This document shows, piece after piece, positions 27,501 through 32,103 of a stretch of DNA of 43,768 nt. The stretch covers positions 1 through 43,768 of the forward strand of contig NZ_DATEJY010000066.1 in NCBI RefSeq assembly GCF_035277725.1, read 5' to 3'. The notes below the pieces were generated by a model. It did not search any database and was not told where the DNA came from. It worked only from the letters and a program-made list of their open reading frames with translations. The stretch comes from Dyella_B sp035277725. GTDB lineage: Bacteria > Pseudomonadota > Gammaproteobacteria > Xanthomonadales > Rhodanobacteraceae. How positions within the stretch are numbered: the stretch's first letter is position 1; every line of letters begins with the position of its first letter. A program made the position numbers and the translations under genes.

Positions 27501-28309
27501 TGTCCGCCGTCGGCTTCGATCAAGCCCTGGTTCTGGATCAATGCGCCAAGCGTCGCCGCATTCACGTTGACGGTCATGGCGCCGGCATTGTCCAGGTTCA
27601 GCGTAACGCTATCGCCCGACGCCAGCGCCACCGTACCTTGCGTTGCATGGATGGTGCCGCTGTTGATCACCCGGTTGCCGGCCAGCACCACGAAGCCACC
27701 GTTCACGGCATGCAGCTGGCCTTGGTTGATCACCTGCCCCGATGCGCTGCCTGCGTTGCGGCTGAATGTGTAACTACCGCCACCCTGCATGAAGGCCGAT
27801 ACGTTGATGGGCAGCGTGCTCGCAAACAGACTGCCCACGCTGACTTGCGCGCTCTTGCCGAACAGCACGCCGTTCGGATTGATCAAAAACACCTGACCAT
27901 TCGCGCGCAGGTTGCCGTAGATCTGCGACGGGTTGTTGCCCAGCACGCTGTTCAATGCGACTGAGTGGCTGGACGGCTGATTGAACACCACCGTGTTGCC
28001 GGTGCCAATGTTGAAGCTGTTCCAGTTGATTGCCAGACGCTGCGTGTTCTGCTGCACCGTCATCGTGTTGCCGGCGGTGCCGATATGTCCCTGCCCACCG
28101 ACGATGCTGCCGCCCGTCGGCAATGTCTGTGCATGCAGGGCGCCGCCCATCAACATCGCCAGCGCCATGCCCAGCGGTCGCATGGCAGGCAGGTGACGCG
28201 ATGCTGCACCCGTCGCGCCAACCTTCGTGCGGCTGTGCGCGATCTCGGGCGCGGCAACGAGGCAGCCCAGGCTCTGGTTGAACACGTGACGATAAAGCTT
28301 GGCGTTCAT
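15518..28309 (-). CDS. TpsA, giant two-partner secretion exoprotein/adhesin with autotransporter and YDG repeats
   Basis: 4263 residues from ATG 28309, with GGGGGAA just upstream. Residues 1-60 form an extended signal peptide (MNAKLYRHVFNQSLGCLVA, cleavage near ALHA/QT). The TPS domain follows, with LINPNGVLFG at 142-151 and haemagglutinin repeats to about residue 450. Next come about twenty autotransporter-associated beta repeats of some 64 residues (NNTYSG, AGTLQVGNGG, NLTFN, SGTGNLTQ), nucleotides about 26640-20400. Three longer modules interrupt them. A glycine-rich block (about 20290-19480) and eight YDG-type repeats (KVYDGTTT) follow, about 18770-16180. The tail carries Cys codons at 15608-15610 and 15551-15553, 18 residues apart. 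NX(S/T) sites are dense, commonly three to five per beta repeat. TpsB should export it; the HMW1C-like enzyme should glycosylate it. Adhesion is inferred. Confidence 0.93.
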   Translation of the reverse strand: MNAKLYRHVFNQSLGCLVAAPEIAHSRTKVGATGAASRHLPAMRPLGMALAMLMGGALHAQTLPTGGSIVGGQGHIGTAGNTMTVQQNTQRLAINWNSFNIGTGNTVVFNQPSSHSVALNSVLGNNPSQIYGNLRANGQVFLINPNGVLFGKSAQVSVGSLFASTLPINVSAFMQGGGSYTFSRNAGSASGQVINQGQLHAVNGGFVVLAGNRVINSGTIHATQGTVALASGDSVTLNLDNAGAMTVNVNAATLGALIQNQGLIEADGGQVLLTARGVGMLQSNVMNLSGVLDARSIGSKNGKVVIDGGDASQGDSGTVSLASATVDASGANAGEQGGAVTITGPHVNLQASAINVSGNAGGGIALVGGGAHGEGPLTRALTTTVDAGSTIDASATHNGNGGTVVLWSDEETDFDGAILGRGGMLGGNGGWVETSSEGAVHFRGNVTTRAPHGVQGTLLLDPYNIVIGNGSSNPTPVNWTDVSCATDVTSNITIGMADLSAQLNATSIQLVAKNNITDQAGVAVTGTTGTLIFQAGNVSLTGAYNVAGGLVFNVTGTALVSGVISGSGGLTQAGTGTTILAANNTYSGLTAINAGTLQVGNGGTTGTLGTGNVTDSANLTFNVSGTTTVSGLISGTGSLTQAGTGTAILASNNSYSGITTISAGTLQVGNGGSAGRLGSGTVTDNGALVFNVSTPAAISTLITGTGSLTQVGTGTLILAANNTYSGGTTINAGTTLQVGNGGATGNLGAGAVADNGNLIFNTTGTTTITPVIGGSGNVNQVGTGIAVLTGNNTYSGSTTISAGTLQIGNGGTSGSLGTAASVTDNANLTFNLGGTTTINTVIAGTGNLTKAGAGTVILAANNTYAGITTISAGTLQVGNGGTAGSLGAGNVVDSAALVFNLSSPTTIANVISGGGSLSQAGTGTVILAGNNTYSGGTTVNAGTTLQIGNGSTTGNLGSGAVNDNGDLVFNTTGTTTITPVIGGSGNVSQVGTGTTVLTANNTYAGSTTISAGTLQIGNGGASGSLGTAATVTNNANLTFNLNAVTTVNATIAGTGNLTQAGSGTTILAANNTYSGATNITAGTLQVGNGSTAGSLGSGNITDNANLTFNLSGNTTIAGALSGTGKLQNAFLGTVQTLSNVSGFTGTYSVLADENSASTATFNVPTNSNISRNTVNVVLSGSANANTAFTPFPVFNPQSTAYIGTPTLQIDGNTVANAAAALGGTLTSSGTNITLGGGYLWQLFNGTTTANFTTLTSSSNFVLSGNAWIAVAPGLTVTESGVLSGTPNQLTVQWPGYGQVCTIGCAAPTVILSGNNTYSTSAYTYVGYSTLQIGNGGASGSLGATNVYLGYANSTLAFNTSGTTTVNGSIVGVGNLIQQGTGTAILAGNNTYSGNTTIAAGTLQVGNGGSNGSLGTATTITDNGTLTYNLSGNTTVSATITGTGNLTQAGTGTTILAANNTYSGTTTITAGTLQVGNGGSAGSLGAGAIADNGTLAYNLSRSTTIANPLTGSGTLQNVFLGTTQTLTNVTGFTGTYAVSTNEVNAAVAGISLPNGTDLSANTFNTIITASNPNSSFTPYKVFNNSYTGTPILEINGLVVSNGSMAVGGTLTSYNTNITLGGGYLWSLFDGTTTTGFNTLTDANSYVLSGNSNITVAPGLTVTQSGALSGSGNLTIQQSCGVSQCNASTVIFTANNTYTGTTTVSNGTLQVGSGGTTGSLGAGNIVNNGNLTYNLSSTTTVGGAISGTGNLSQVGTGTTILAANNNYSGTTNISAGTLQVGNGGSTGSLGTGNVTDTANLVFNSSGNSTIFGCLSGNGTLTQNGIGAVDIGGGNTSTNNNFSGSITVNAGTLIGDGGNTGYGALGNGTTITVNNGGTLMAGANNNGLVGTAQSATIILNSGSVLTTSSNSTTDTLGRLTLNGGTLANPGPVTGSAATYGAWYLTQNVTVTANSTISALGVTLDQSGGTNFNIASGNQLLVSGTLINAPGAANSGMNLTGPGTMVLASNNNYSGTTRISNGTLQVGNGGTTGSLGTGAVVDNANLIFNLSGTSTAPGVISGTGNLSQVGTGTTILAANNTYTGTTTISSGTLQVGNGGTAGSLGTGNVTDNANLTFNTTGTTTVNGSISGTGNLTQAGTGTTVLAANNSYSGSTTINAGTLQVGNGGTAGSLGTATTVTDNGNLAFNTSGTTLVNASIGGTGNLIQKGTGTTILAANNAYSGTTIITAGTLQIGNGGTTGSLGTGNVADGANLTFNRSDNTTIANAITGNGTLENVYLGTTQNLTNVAGFTGTYAALADEVAGTAATFNIPTGTNLAGNTFDVIVTKTNPNTSFTPFPVFNTQNTSYTGTPTLQINGLVVANATAAVGGELTSTNTNITLGGGYLWSLNDGTTTTYYTTTLGSTTTALTGNATITVAPGLTVTQAGLLSGSGNLTIVQCGFAQCDPSTTILTANNTYTGTTNITNGTLQIGNGGASGSLGTGNVIDSSNLTFNVSGTTTVAGSISGTGNLTQAGVGTTVLAANNSYSGNTTISAGTLQVGNGGTAGSLGTANTITDNANLTFDLSGSTTVGAVIGGTGNLTQVGSGTTILTGNNIYSGTTTITAGTLQVGNNGTSGSLGTGVVTDNSNLLINRSDAALNLSTVAANTAGITGTGNFTSNVAGNFTIDRSINLGGNVTATEGAGTNGATGGAAGGAGGSVIESAGVAITAANVTLTGGAGGVGGTQPSQTTTANIVGGAGGAGGAVLVYGTINATTGGVALTGGAGGGGGGGRGGVTGLVNPTSGSGGGAGGAGGAVVVAGGVNAGAGGIALTGGTGGGGGGGGSSGSSYHAGSAPGGYGGAGGAGGNVSVNGQNLVTTGAITAVTGSGGGGGGHGGGQYGYVGANGLSGTAGTTGGAGGAGGSSSQTAGGAGGAVGVAGGAGSMGGSSSRGAAGGAGGNASTLAFNNGTSTLTGANLSVSANSAIALNTGSTAVINVTGSPNLANNISGSGNLTQTGAGTVTLSGASNYTGTTTVNNGAVNISGSLNVGSGTAQVVMANGTTFAAANITAGLTNISGSGNVTLAGVKANGSVTANTTGNLTLSANLSSGGNVTLVAGAQGASGLPSGTDTAGDVLTTNGAQIILPNAGTFTAYTGNDNVAQLSAAIVGATGATDYLAYNANLGNVTNVTAGTRNFDVRTQPNLSGVFTANKTYDGTNNALSVLNIGSSSVLGSIGGAGGCTSVAINTSSLNITGAVFNTSHAGNNLIVTVQAGTLSLNASFSGKSWNVSMASPLISNPNGGGTITPKAVTVTASTDTKVYDGTTTSTAAVTNVTGVLAGDSLTGLFQSYNNSHVLGTNGSLLVVDGSGVGVSGNHSSLLSDYTISYATTSGTITPKAVTVTASTDTKTYDGTIASSAAVTNITGLLSGDSLTGLSQTYNNAHVLGTNGSQLVVNGSAAGVSGSHGSLLGDYAIRYVNTTGTITPKVLMPVINAVGKTYDGTTSTTSTVTLAPSSGFVGNDAATGVTGFSLAFDNPNAGTRNVVASGTGSLVGFTGAASGNGSGVGAGNEVAGLASDYTLATPASASAVISAASLVVTANNDAKIVTQSDTAGYNGVSFTGFIGGDNASMLGGTLSITRTGVGVDEAAGTYNGVLVASGYTSSNYNITYVNGNYQIVPAQQLLVHIQNMNNTYGTTPGYAITSAQYMDSGNVIHTLTQTSHNGNTFTYDDNVGGSVTFTVTPTGAVQSGADFLAAGNYGLTGSNTSIVGNDFLQAVYVGNQMVSRAALTPLVNGVSKVYDGTTTITGLAVGLQGELTGDTVTVGADGAFNTTHAGNNLGYTVNNIALGGADAGDYYLSSNTLSGSDGTITPKAVTVTASTDTKVYDGTTTSNAAVTNITGLLSGDNLTGVFQSYNSSHVQGTDGSLLVVNGTGAGLSGNHGSLLGDYAISYVNTAGTITPAALTVTSNTGSKVYDGSVSSNVTATVTGFRGTDSLNGTVTEVYNSSHAQGADGSTLSAATTLSNASINGGYITDYIVSYVNAMGTITPANVTVTASTDTKMYDGTTTSNAAVTNVTGLVGNDSLTNLFQAYNNSNALGADGSLLVVDSHGVGLSSSMGGRLGDYAITYVSAPGTITRRPVVASNVSLNSDGTLNISQATLSGVLPGETLTIMQGGTPGTLVLAGPTAGDYVLIVPRVEPAQPPPVPFDVDKWRGALRTGQHMIGLMPPPWIAVTQSEVSPTLNQVAQSGQLPSEALYCVQGAIRVPGYVNALPVDGCRQMVSGRPGG
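16180..18732 (-). repeat. YDG-type repeats at the C-terminal part of TpsA
   Basis: Within tpsA, eight K-X-YDG motifs (KTYDGTNN, KVYDGTTTS, KTYDGTIAS, KTYDGTTST, KVYDGTTTI, KVYDGTTTS, KVYDGSVSS, KMYDGTTTS) recur, mostly every 80-110 codons. Each opens a module that ends in DYxISYxxxxGTITP. These match the YDG/MBG beta-sandwich repeats of large bacterial adhesins. Coordinates are approximate, and the entry lists the high coordinate first because the gene is read on the minus strand. Confidence 0.8.
19480..20290 (-). repeat. Glycine-rich low-complexity block in TpsA
   Basis: About 270 codons of TpsA are dominated by GGAGGAGG-type runs alternating with short strands such as GVALTGG and VVVAGGVNAG. 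On the plus strand this appears as CCGCCGCCACC-like DNA. It separates the autotransporter-type repeats from the YDG repeats. Confidence 0.85.
20400..26640 (-). repeat. About twenty autotransporter-associated beta-strand repeats in TpsA
   Basis: The unit is about 64 codons: a strand ILAANNTYSGTTTI, then SAGTLQVGNGGTAGSLG, then a DNANLTFNLSGTTTV strand and ISGTGNLTQ. I count twenty units carrying an NNTYSG-like core. Three units are followed by a longer module of about 165 codons (about 24925-24400, 23780-23263, 21510-20985). Each module begins LQNVFLGTTQTLTNV-like, passes FTGTYAV, and ends with Cys-X3-Cys (CTIGC, CGVSQC region, CGFAQC region). The repeats predict a long parallel beta-helix. 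Confidence 0.9.
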
Positions 28310-28312
28310 AAC

Positions 28313-28350
28313 GATTCCCCCGACGCATTCGAGCGTCGAACGTTGCAACG
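28313..28350 (-). promoter_or_regulatory. Hairpin and ribosome binding site at the tpsB-tpsA junction
   Basis: The 42-base gap between tpsB and tpsA holds the palindrome CGTTGCAACG (28341-28350) and a hairpin CGACGC-TCGAAT-GCGTCG (28338-28321). The tpsA Shine-Dalgarno GGGGGAA abuts the hairpin. The structures could tune translation of the large exoprotein relative to its pore or stabilise the downstream message. Confidence 0.5.
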
Positions 28351-28351
28351 C

Positions 28352-30151
28352 TTAGAAAAAGATCTGTGCCTGAAACCACAGCCAGCTGCGGTGATCGTGA
28401 GTGGCCGTATCGCGATCGCCGCCGGGATCGCGCAGCGCATACATCAGCTTGAGGTCGTAACGATTCCGATGCAGCAGATCCGCACCAATGCCGGTGCTGC
28501 CCAGATGACGTTGCCGCGCGCCTTCATAACCCGACCACGGCGTGTGGTTGACCTTCAGCCAGCCGTTGTCGCGAAACAGCGAGAGCGTCATGTTGTCGCC
28601 ACCCAGCGCGGCCAAGGCGAACGAGTCGCGCAACTCCAGCGTGGCGATCGCACCTTCGTCACCCACCGCTTCGCCCACCGGATAACCGCGCAGGCCGGCC
28701 GGGCCGCCCAGCGTGAACTTCTCCACCGAATCGAGATTGCGGTTGCTCCACTGGCCTTGCAAAGCGCCATACACACTCACGCGTTGCGCGTCGTGCGCCA
28801 GATACGCCACGGTCTGATCGCGCGCGACGGTGAAATCCAGCTTGGTGTAGTGCCCCACCGCATTCACCGTATCGACCGGACGTGGTCCACTGCCGTAGGC
28901 GATCAACCCGCGCGTGAGCGATGCGCCGTATAGCGTCTGCCCGCCGCCCCACACGGTGTCGATGGCGTCGCCATTCGCGCTGAGCACCACGGTGGTGTCG
29001 CGCGTGTGGAAGGTTTGCTGCAGCACACTGTCGGACAGCCATTTGACGCCGTAACTGGCGCGCACCCATAAATGCTTGTAGGGCGACAGCAGAACGGGGT
29101 AGGCGACGTAGGTGTTGAACTCGTTGCCGCCACCGTAAGCATCAGTGACGTCGAACGGTGCACCGAGGCGATACAGCAGATGCGTATAGTTGGCCCCGAC
29201 ACGCCAGCCGTCATGGCCGATCGGCAAGCTGTAATCGAGCACGCCATTCAAGGCGCCGCGGCCGCGCGTGCCACCCAAGCCCCAGCGATCGGACAAAGCC
29301 ACGTCCGCCGTCAACAGATCACCGATACCCAGCGGATTGTTCCAGCGCAGATCGCCGGTTTCGCGGATGCGTCCCGTGTATTCGTTGCCGTAGTCATCGA
29401 CGCCCAGCACACCGGTAATGCTCGGCCCAGGCACGGCATCCAAGGTGACGTCGCTGGTGCCAACCGTCGAACCAGGCGACAGCGTGCCCGAAGCGCTCAC
29501 CACACCCGGCAGGCTCGATATCAATCCCACCGCGCGGTCGGCGCGTGCACGCGTCAACGTGGCATCGGTGCAACCGCTGCTTTGCCCGCACAGCGCCTCA
29601 TCGCCATAGCGCTGCACGCGCGCCGGATCGTAGCCGCCCGAACGGCCGACGTGGACCTGATCGAGCTTGCCTTCCAGCACCTGGATGGTGATCACGCCGC
29701 CTTCCACGGTCTGCCGTGGAACATAAGCGACGGCGACGAAATAACCGTGCTGGCGGTAGTAATGCGTAACGGTATCGGCCAGGTCGTTAAGCTGCGCCAG
29801 CGTCGCCGGCCTGCCTTCGATCTGTGCGATCTCCGGCATGGCCCTGCGCAGGGTGGCGTCGTCGATATGCGCATTGCCGGAGAAGCGGATCGCCTTGACT
29901 TCCACGGTCGCGGCCGAAGCCTGCGACGGCATGGCAGGCGCCGCAGGCGGCGCTACGCCCTGGTTTTTGCCTGGTGCCGGTGGCGGTAAGGCCGGAGCGG
30001 TTTGCTGCAATAGCTGGCCGGCATTCGGGCGCGAGGTCTGTGCCCACAGCGGCACCGCGCTCATCAGAGCCAAAGCCAACGCGGTCAGCTTGACGGGTGC
30101 TCGCCGCCGATGGGCAATGGTAGCCATTTGCCGCTTCGCTCCAACGATCAT
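28352..30151 (-). CDS. TpsB, FhaC/ShlB-type outer-membrane secretion pore
   Basis: 599 residues. I chose ATG 30151 (MIVGAKRQ), which has AGGGGG about eight bases upstream; an alternative is ATG 30127. A signal peptide ends near PLWA/QT (residue 37). A proline-rich linker follows (residues 50-75). Two POTRA domains come next (about 83-230: VEVKAIRFSGNAHID, YYRQHGYFVAVAYVP, QVLEGKLDQVHVG), then a 16-strand barrel ending in WFQAQIFF with terminal Phe. The conserved loop motif LRGYPVGEA sits near residue 486, equivalent to VRGY of FhaC. The POTRA domains recognise the TPS domain of the partner, and the barrel passes it across the outer membrane. The gene is 42 bases ahead of tpsA. Confidence 0.95.
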   Translation of the reverse strand: MIVGAKRQMATIAHRRRAPVKLTALALALMSAVPLWAQTSRPNAGQLLQQTAPALPPPAPGKNQGVAPPAAPAMPSQASAATVEVKAIRFSGNAHIDDATLRRAMPEIAQIEGRPATLAQLNDLADTVTHYYRQHGYFVAVAYVPRQTVEGGVITIQVLEGKLDQVHVGRSGGYDPARVQRYGDEALCGQSSGCTDATLTRARADRAVGLISSLPGVVSASGTLSPGSTVGTSDVTLDAVPGPSITGVLGVDDYGNEYTGRIRETGDLRWNNPLGIGDLLTADVALSDRWGLGGTRGRGALNGVLDYSLPIGHDGWRVGANYTHLLYRLGAPFDVTDAYGGGNEFNTYVAYPVLLSPYKHLWVRASYGVKWLSDSVLQQTFHTRDTTVVLSANGDAIDTVWGGGQTLYGASLTRGLIAYGSGPRPVDTVNAVGHYTKLDFTVARDQTVAYLAHDAQRVSVYGALQGQWSNRNLDSVEKFTLGGPAGLRGYPVGEAVGDEGAIATLELRDSFALAALGGDNMTLSLFRDNGWLKVNHTPWSGYEGARQRHLGSTGIGADLLHRNRYDLKLMYALRDPGGDRDTATHDHRSWLWFQAQIFF

Positions 30152-30757
30152 GCTCAATGCCCCCTGTGGGTGACTATGCGCAAGGCTATCCAGCCTTTTT
30201 TTGCATCGACATCAGAACTCTCCTACCCGCGCAAAAAAACAGGCCGACCTGCGTTCGACCGCGGTGAAGAAATACAGGCGCGGGAGGACGCCCAGGCTCC
30301 TGCCTCGCTCGGCAGAGAAAACCCGGTTCCCAAGCAGGTGGTGGTGCTAGGCGCGAACCTTCAGACGGAACACATGTAAGCGTCGATGTCGATCATCGAG
30401 CCCAAGTGCGTGGATGAATGCCGTGGCGGTGAATGATGGGAAAGATGTTTTGCGCGCGGTGCGCCAGGACGGGACAGCGGTAGTTCGACTGCCAGTAGTC
30501 ATACGTGAAATCCCTCGTTTCACGGTTTAAGGGAACGTCCCTCAGGTGCTGTTCGTCCTACCAGCACTACTCCCTTTCTGCCGCTTCTTCCGCTTTACAT
30601 CTGAAACGTCCATGGCCTGTGAGGCCATAACAACTGGAACGCGATAGAAGCGTGATCGGTGCGTAAACTCTAGCTCAATCGTTCGTTATGGTGGCGTGAA
30701 CGTTTTGCCAACCCCGGTGGGAAAACCCCACCCCCAAGCAATGCCGGCACGACGCAG
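30152..30757. other. Long leader region between the response regulator and tpsB
   Basis: This 606-base stretch has no conventional gene. On the minus strand, in transcription order, it holds: a GGTGGG-loop-CCCACC stem just after the regulator stop (about 30735-30719); a stem AGGGA-CGT-TCCCT (about 30541-30529); a hairpin CGTGAAA-CGAGGGA-TTTCACG (30524-30504); a possible 51-codon frame (30502-30347); a short CAGG-TCGG-CCTG stem followed by seven T (about 30252-30233); and an eight-codon frame with a strong GGAGAG site (30212-30186). The order suggests a regulated leader for tpsB, but no known riboswitch is recognised. Confidence 0.4.
30347..30502 (-). CDS. Possible small open reading frame in the tpsB leader
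   Basis: 51 codons from ATG 30502 to TAG 30347. The Shine-Dalgarno GAGGGA lies eight bases upstream and falls in the loop of a CGTGAAA/TTTCACG hairpin, so access could be regulated. The product is basic (MTTGSRTTAVPSWRTARKTS at its start) with no signal peptide or known domain. It could be a leader peptide or simply an open frame by chance; I cannot tell from one sequence. Confidence 0.25.
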   Translation of the reverse strand: MTTGSRTTAVPSWRTARKTSFPSFTATAFIHALGLDDRHRRLHVFRLKVRA

Positions 30758-31408
30758 TCACATGCCATGCGTGCGCATGTATTCGAACAACTGGCTATCG
30801 CTGTCGATGCAAAGCTTGCGCATGGCATCGTGCTTCTGCTGGCTGATGGTCTTGATGCTGCGGGCGGTGGCCTTGGCGATTTCCGTCACCGTCATGCCGC
30901 GCGCCAGCATGCGCATGATCTCGGCCTCGCGCGCGGACAGCGTGGAACCACCCGATTCTTCGATGCGTTGCGCACCGCTTTCAGCCGCACCGTCCGCCAA
31001 CCGCTTGCGCAGCGATTCGCTGACGTAACTGCGCCCGTTGCGCACCATCTGGATCGCCAATACCAACTCCCTGGTCATGGCGGTTTTTTCAACCACGGCG
31101 TTGGCGCCGGCAGCGAGCATGCCTTTTATCAAGGCAGGGTTATGCGACATGGTGAGTATGACAATGGCCAGCCGCGGATAGCGTTCGTGCAACTGGGTGA
31201 TCATGCCCATGCCATCCGTCGATTTGCCATCCACCGGCATGGAAAAATCCGTAAGCACCAGATCGCAGGATTGCCTGGCCAGTAATGCCAACAGCGCAGC
31301 GCCACTATGCGCCTCGCCCACCAGTTGGCAATCGACGCACTGGCTTTGCAGCAGCATGCGCACGCCCACCAGGATGATGGGATGATCATCAGCGATGACA
31401 ACGCGCAT
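30758..31408 (-). CDS. NarL/RcsB-type response regulator
   Basis: 216 residues from ATG 31408, which has GGGGGAGGGG immediately upstream; earlier in-frame codons are leader sequence. The receiver domain shows the acidic pair Asp8-Asp9 region (MRVVIADDHP), phosphoacceptor Asp54 (DLVLTDFSMP), and the conserved Lys in VVEKTA. The C-terminal LuxR helix-turn-helix is LSAREAEIMRMLARGMTVTE followed by SIKTISQQKHDAMRKL, the latter very like RcsB. No histidine kinase is in the window, so it is an orphan here. It sits between the pga operon and tpsB on the same strand and may control one or both; this is inference. Confidence 0.92.
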   Translation of the reverse strand: MRVVIADDHPIILVGVRMLLQSQCVDCQLVGEAHSGAALLALLARQSCDLVLTDFSMPVDGKSTDGMGMITQLHERYPRLAIVILTMSHNPALIKGMLAAGANAVVEKTAMTRELVLAIQMVRNGRSYVSESLRKRLADGAAESGAQRIEESGGSTLSAREAEIMRMLARGMTVTEIAKATARSIKTISQQKHDAMRKLCIDSDSQLFEYMRTHGM

Positions 31409-31519
31409 AACCCCTCCCCCGCGAGAGCGATCAAGTGCAGGTGGCTCCCTGCCACTCGCCCTTGACCGGTAGGTACGCCGAACAGACGACGCCATCTTCT
31501 GCCGTTGCTTGCGCGGGCT

Positions 31520-31548
31520 AGTCTAGGACTGGAGCGGGTAGGTTTGAA
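31520..31548 (-). promoter_or_regulatory. Candidate sigma-70 promoter for the response regulator
   Basis: On the minus strand TTCAAA (31548-31543) and TAGACT (31525-31520) are 17 bases apart, each matching four of six consensus positions. Transcription would begin near 31513 and give a leader of about 105 bases. It is the best match I found in the gap 31409-31659, but still modest. Confidence 0.35.
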
Positions 31549-31590
31549 TAGCCGGGTTACGCATCGACGGTGCTGACCATGGCGCGGACA

Positions 31591-31649
31591 TAGGTTGGGT
31601 TAGCGCGGCGTCACCCAACCGTTCGGAGCGGCATCGTTGGGTTACCTAC
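31591..31649. repeat. TAGGTTGGGTTA-type palindrome between pgaD and the regulator
   Basis: GGTTGGGT (31593-31600) and ACCCAACC (31613-31620) form a hairpin around a 12-base loop; a further CGTTGGGTTACC copy lies at 31635-31646. It is a third wording of the short palindromes in the window and sits directly after the pga operon, where it may aid termination. Confidence 0.7.
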
Positions 31650-31659
31650 AAAAGCTCGA

Positions 31660-32103
31660 TCAGTCTGCTGCGGTATCGACAAACATTTCGCCGTTCTGGC
31701 CAAAGTGGATCACCGCGCGCTGCCTTGCACGCAACTGCTTGGCCGTATCCACCGATGCCGACAACGCCGGTGCCATTTCGGCGATATCCAGCGCGCGGTT
31801 GCCGCGGCGGCGTTGCTTGCCGGCGAAGCGAAAACGGTTGTATTGCGACCAAGAGCCCATCGAGAACGCACAGACCGCGGCGATGGTGAGCACCATGCTC
31901 AAGTCATTGGCGGCGTGCAGCGGATGCATCAGGCCCAGTTGCTTGTACGCATCGCCGAGGCCGAACAGCCAGGCGAAGAAGGTGATCACCGGCAGCCACA
32001 GCGATATCCACAACGTCCACGCCACGATGGTGACGATGGCGAACAAGCCCCGTTGCAGCGGTTGCTGACGGTGCGGGCGGTTGATGATGAGATCGGCTTT
32101 CAT
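31660..32103 (-). CDS. pgaD: PgaD, PNAG synthase accessory membrane protein
   Basis: 147 residues with two membrane helices near residues 18-48 (GLFAIVTIVAWTLWISLWL) and 65-85, and a cytoplasmic C-terminal tail. This matches PgaD in size, topology and place. PgaD pairs with PgaC in the inner membrane; in E. coli the pair binds cyclic di-GMP to switch on polymerisation of poly-beta-1,6-N-acetylglucosamine. The start overlaps the pgaC stop by four bases. The assignment depends mainly on context, since the family is weakly conserved. Confidence 0.88.
   Translation of the reverse strand: MKADLIINRPHRQQPLQRGLFAIVTIVAWTLWISLWLPVITFFAWLFGLGDAYKQLGLMHPLHAANDLSMVLTIAAVCAFSMGSWSQYNRFRFAGKQRRRGNRALDIAEMAPALSASVDTAKQLRARQRAVIHFGQNGEMFVDTAAD

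Noticed and set aside
30182..30202. Stem AAGGCT/AGCCTT followed by T-run on the plus strand
   Set aside because: It would terminate plus-strand transcription, but no plus-strand gene leads into it. On the minus strand the T-run becomes a leading A-run. Probably chance, or part of the tpsB leader.
30110..30379. An 89-codon plus-strand frame upstream of tpsB
   Set aside because: No ribosome binding site, no family resemblance, and it overlaps the tpsB start and the leader signals on the other strand.
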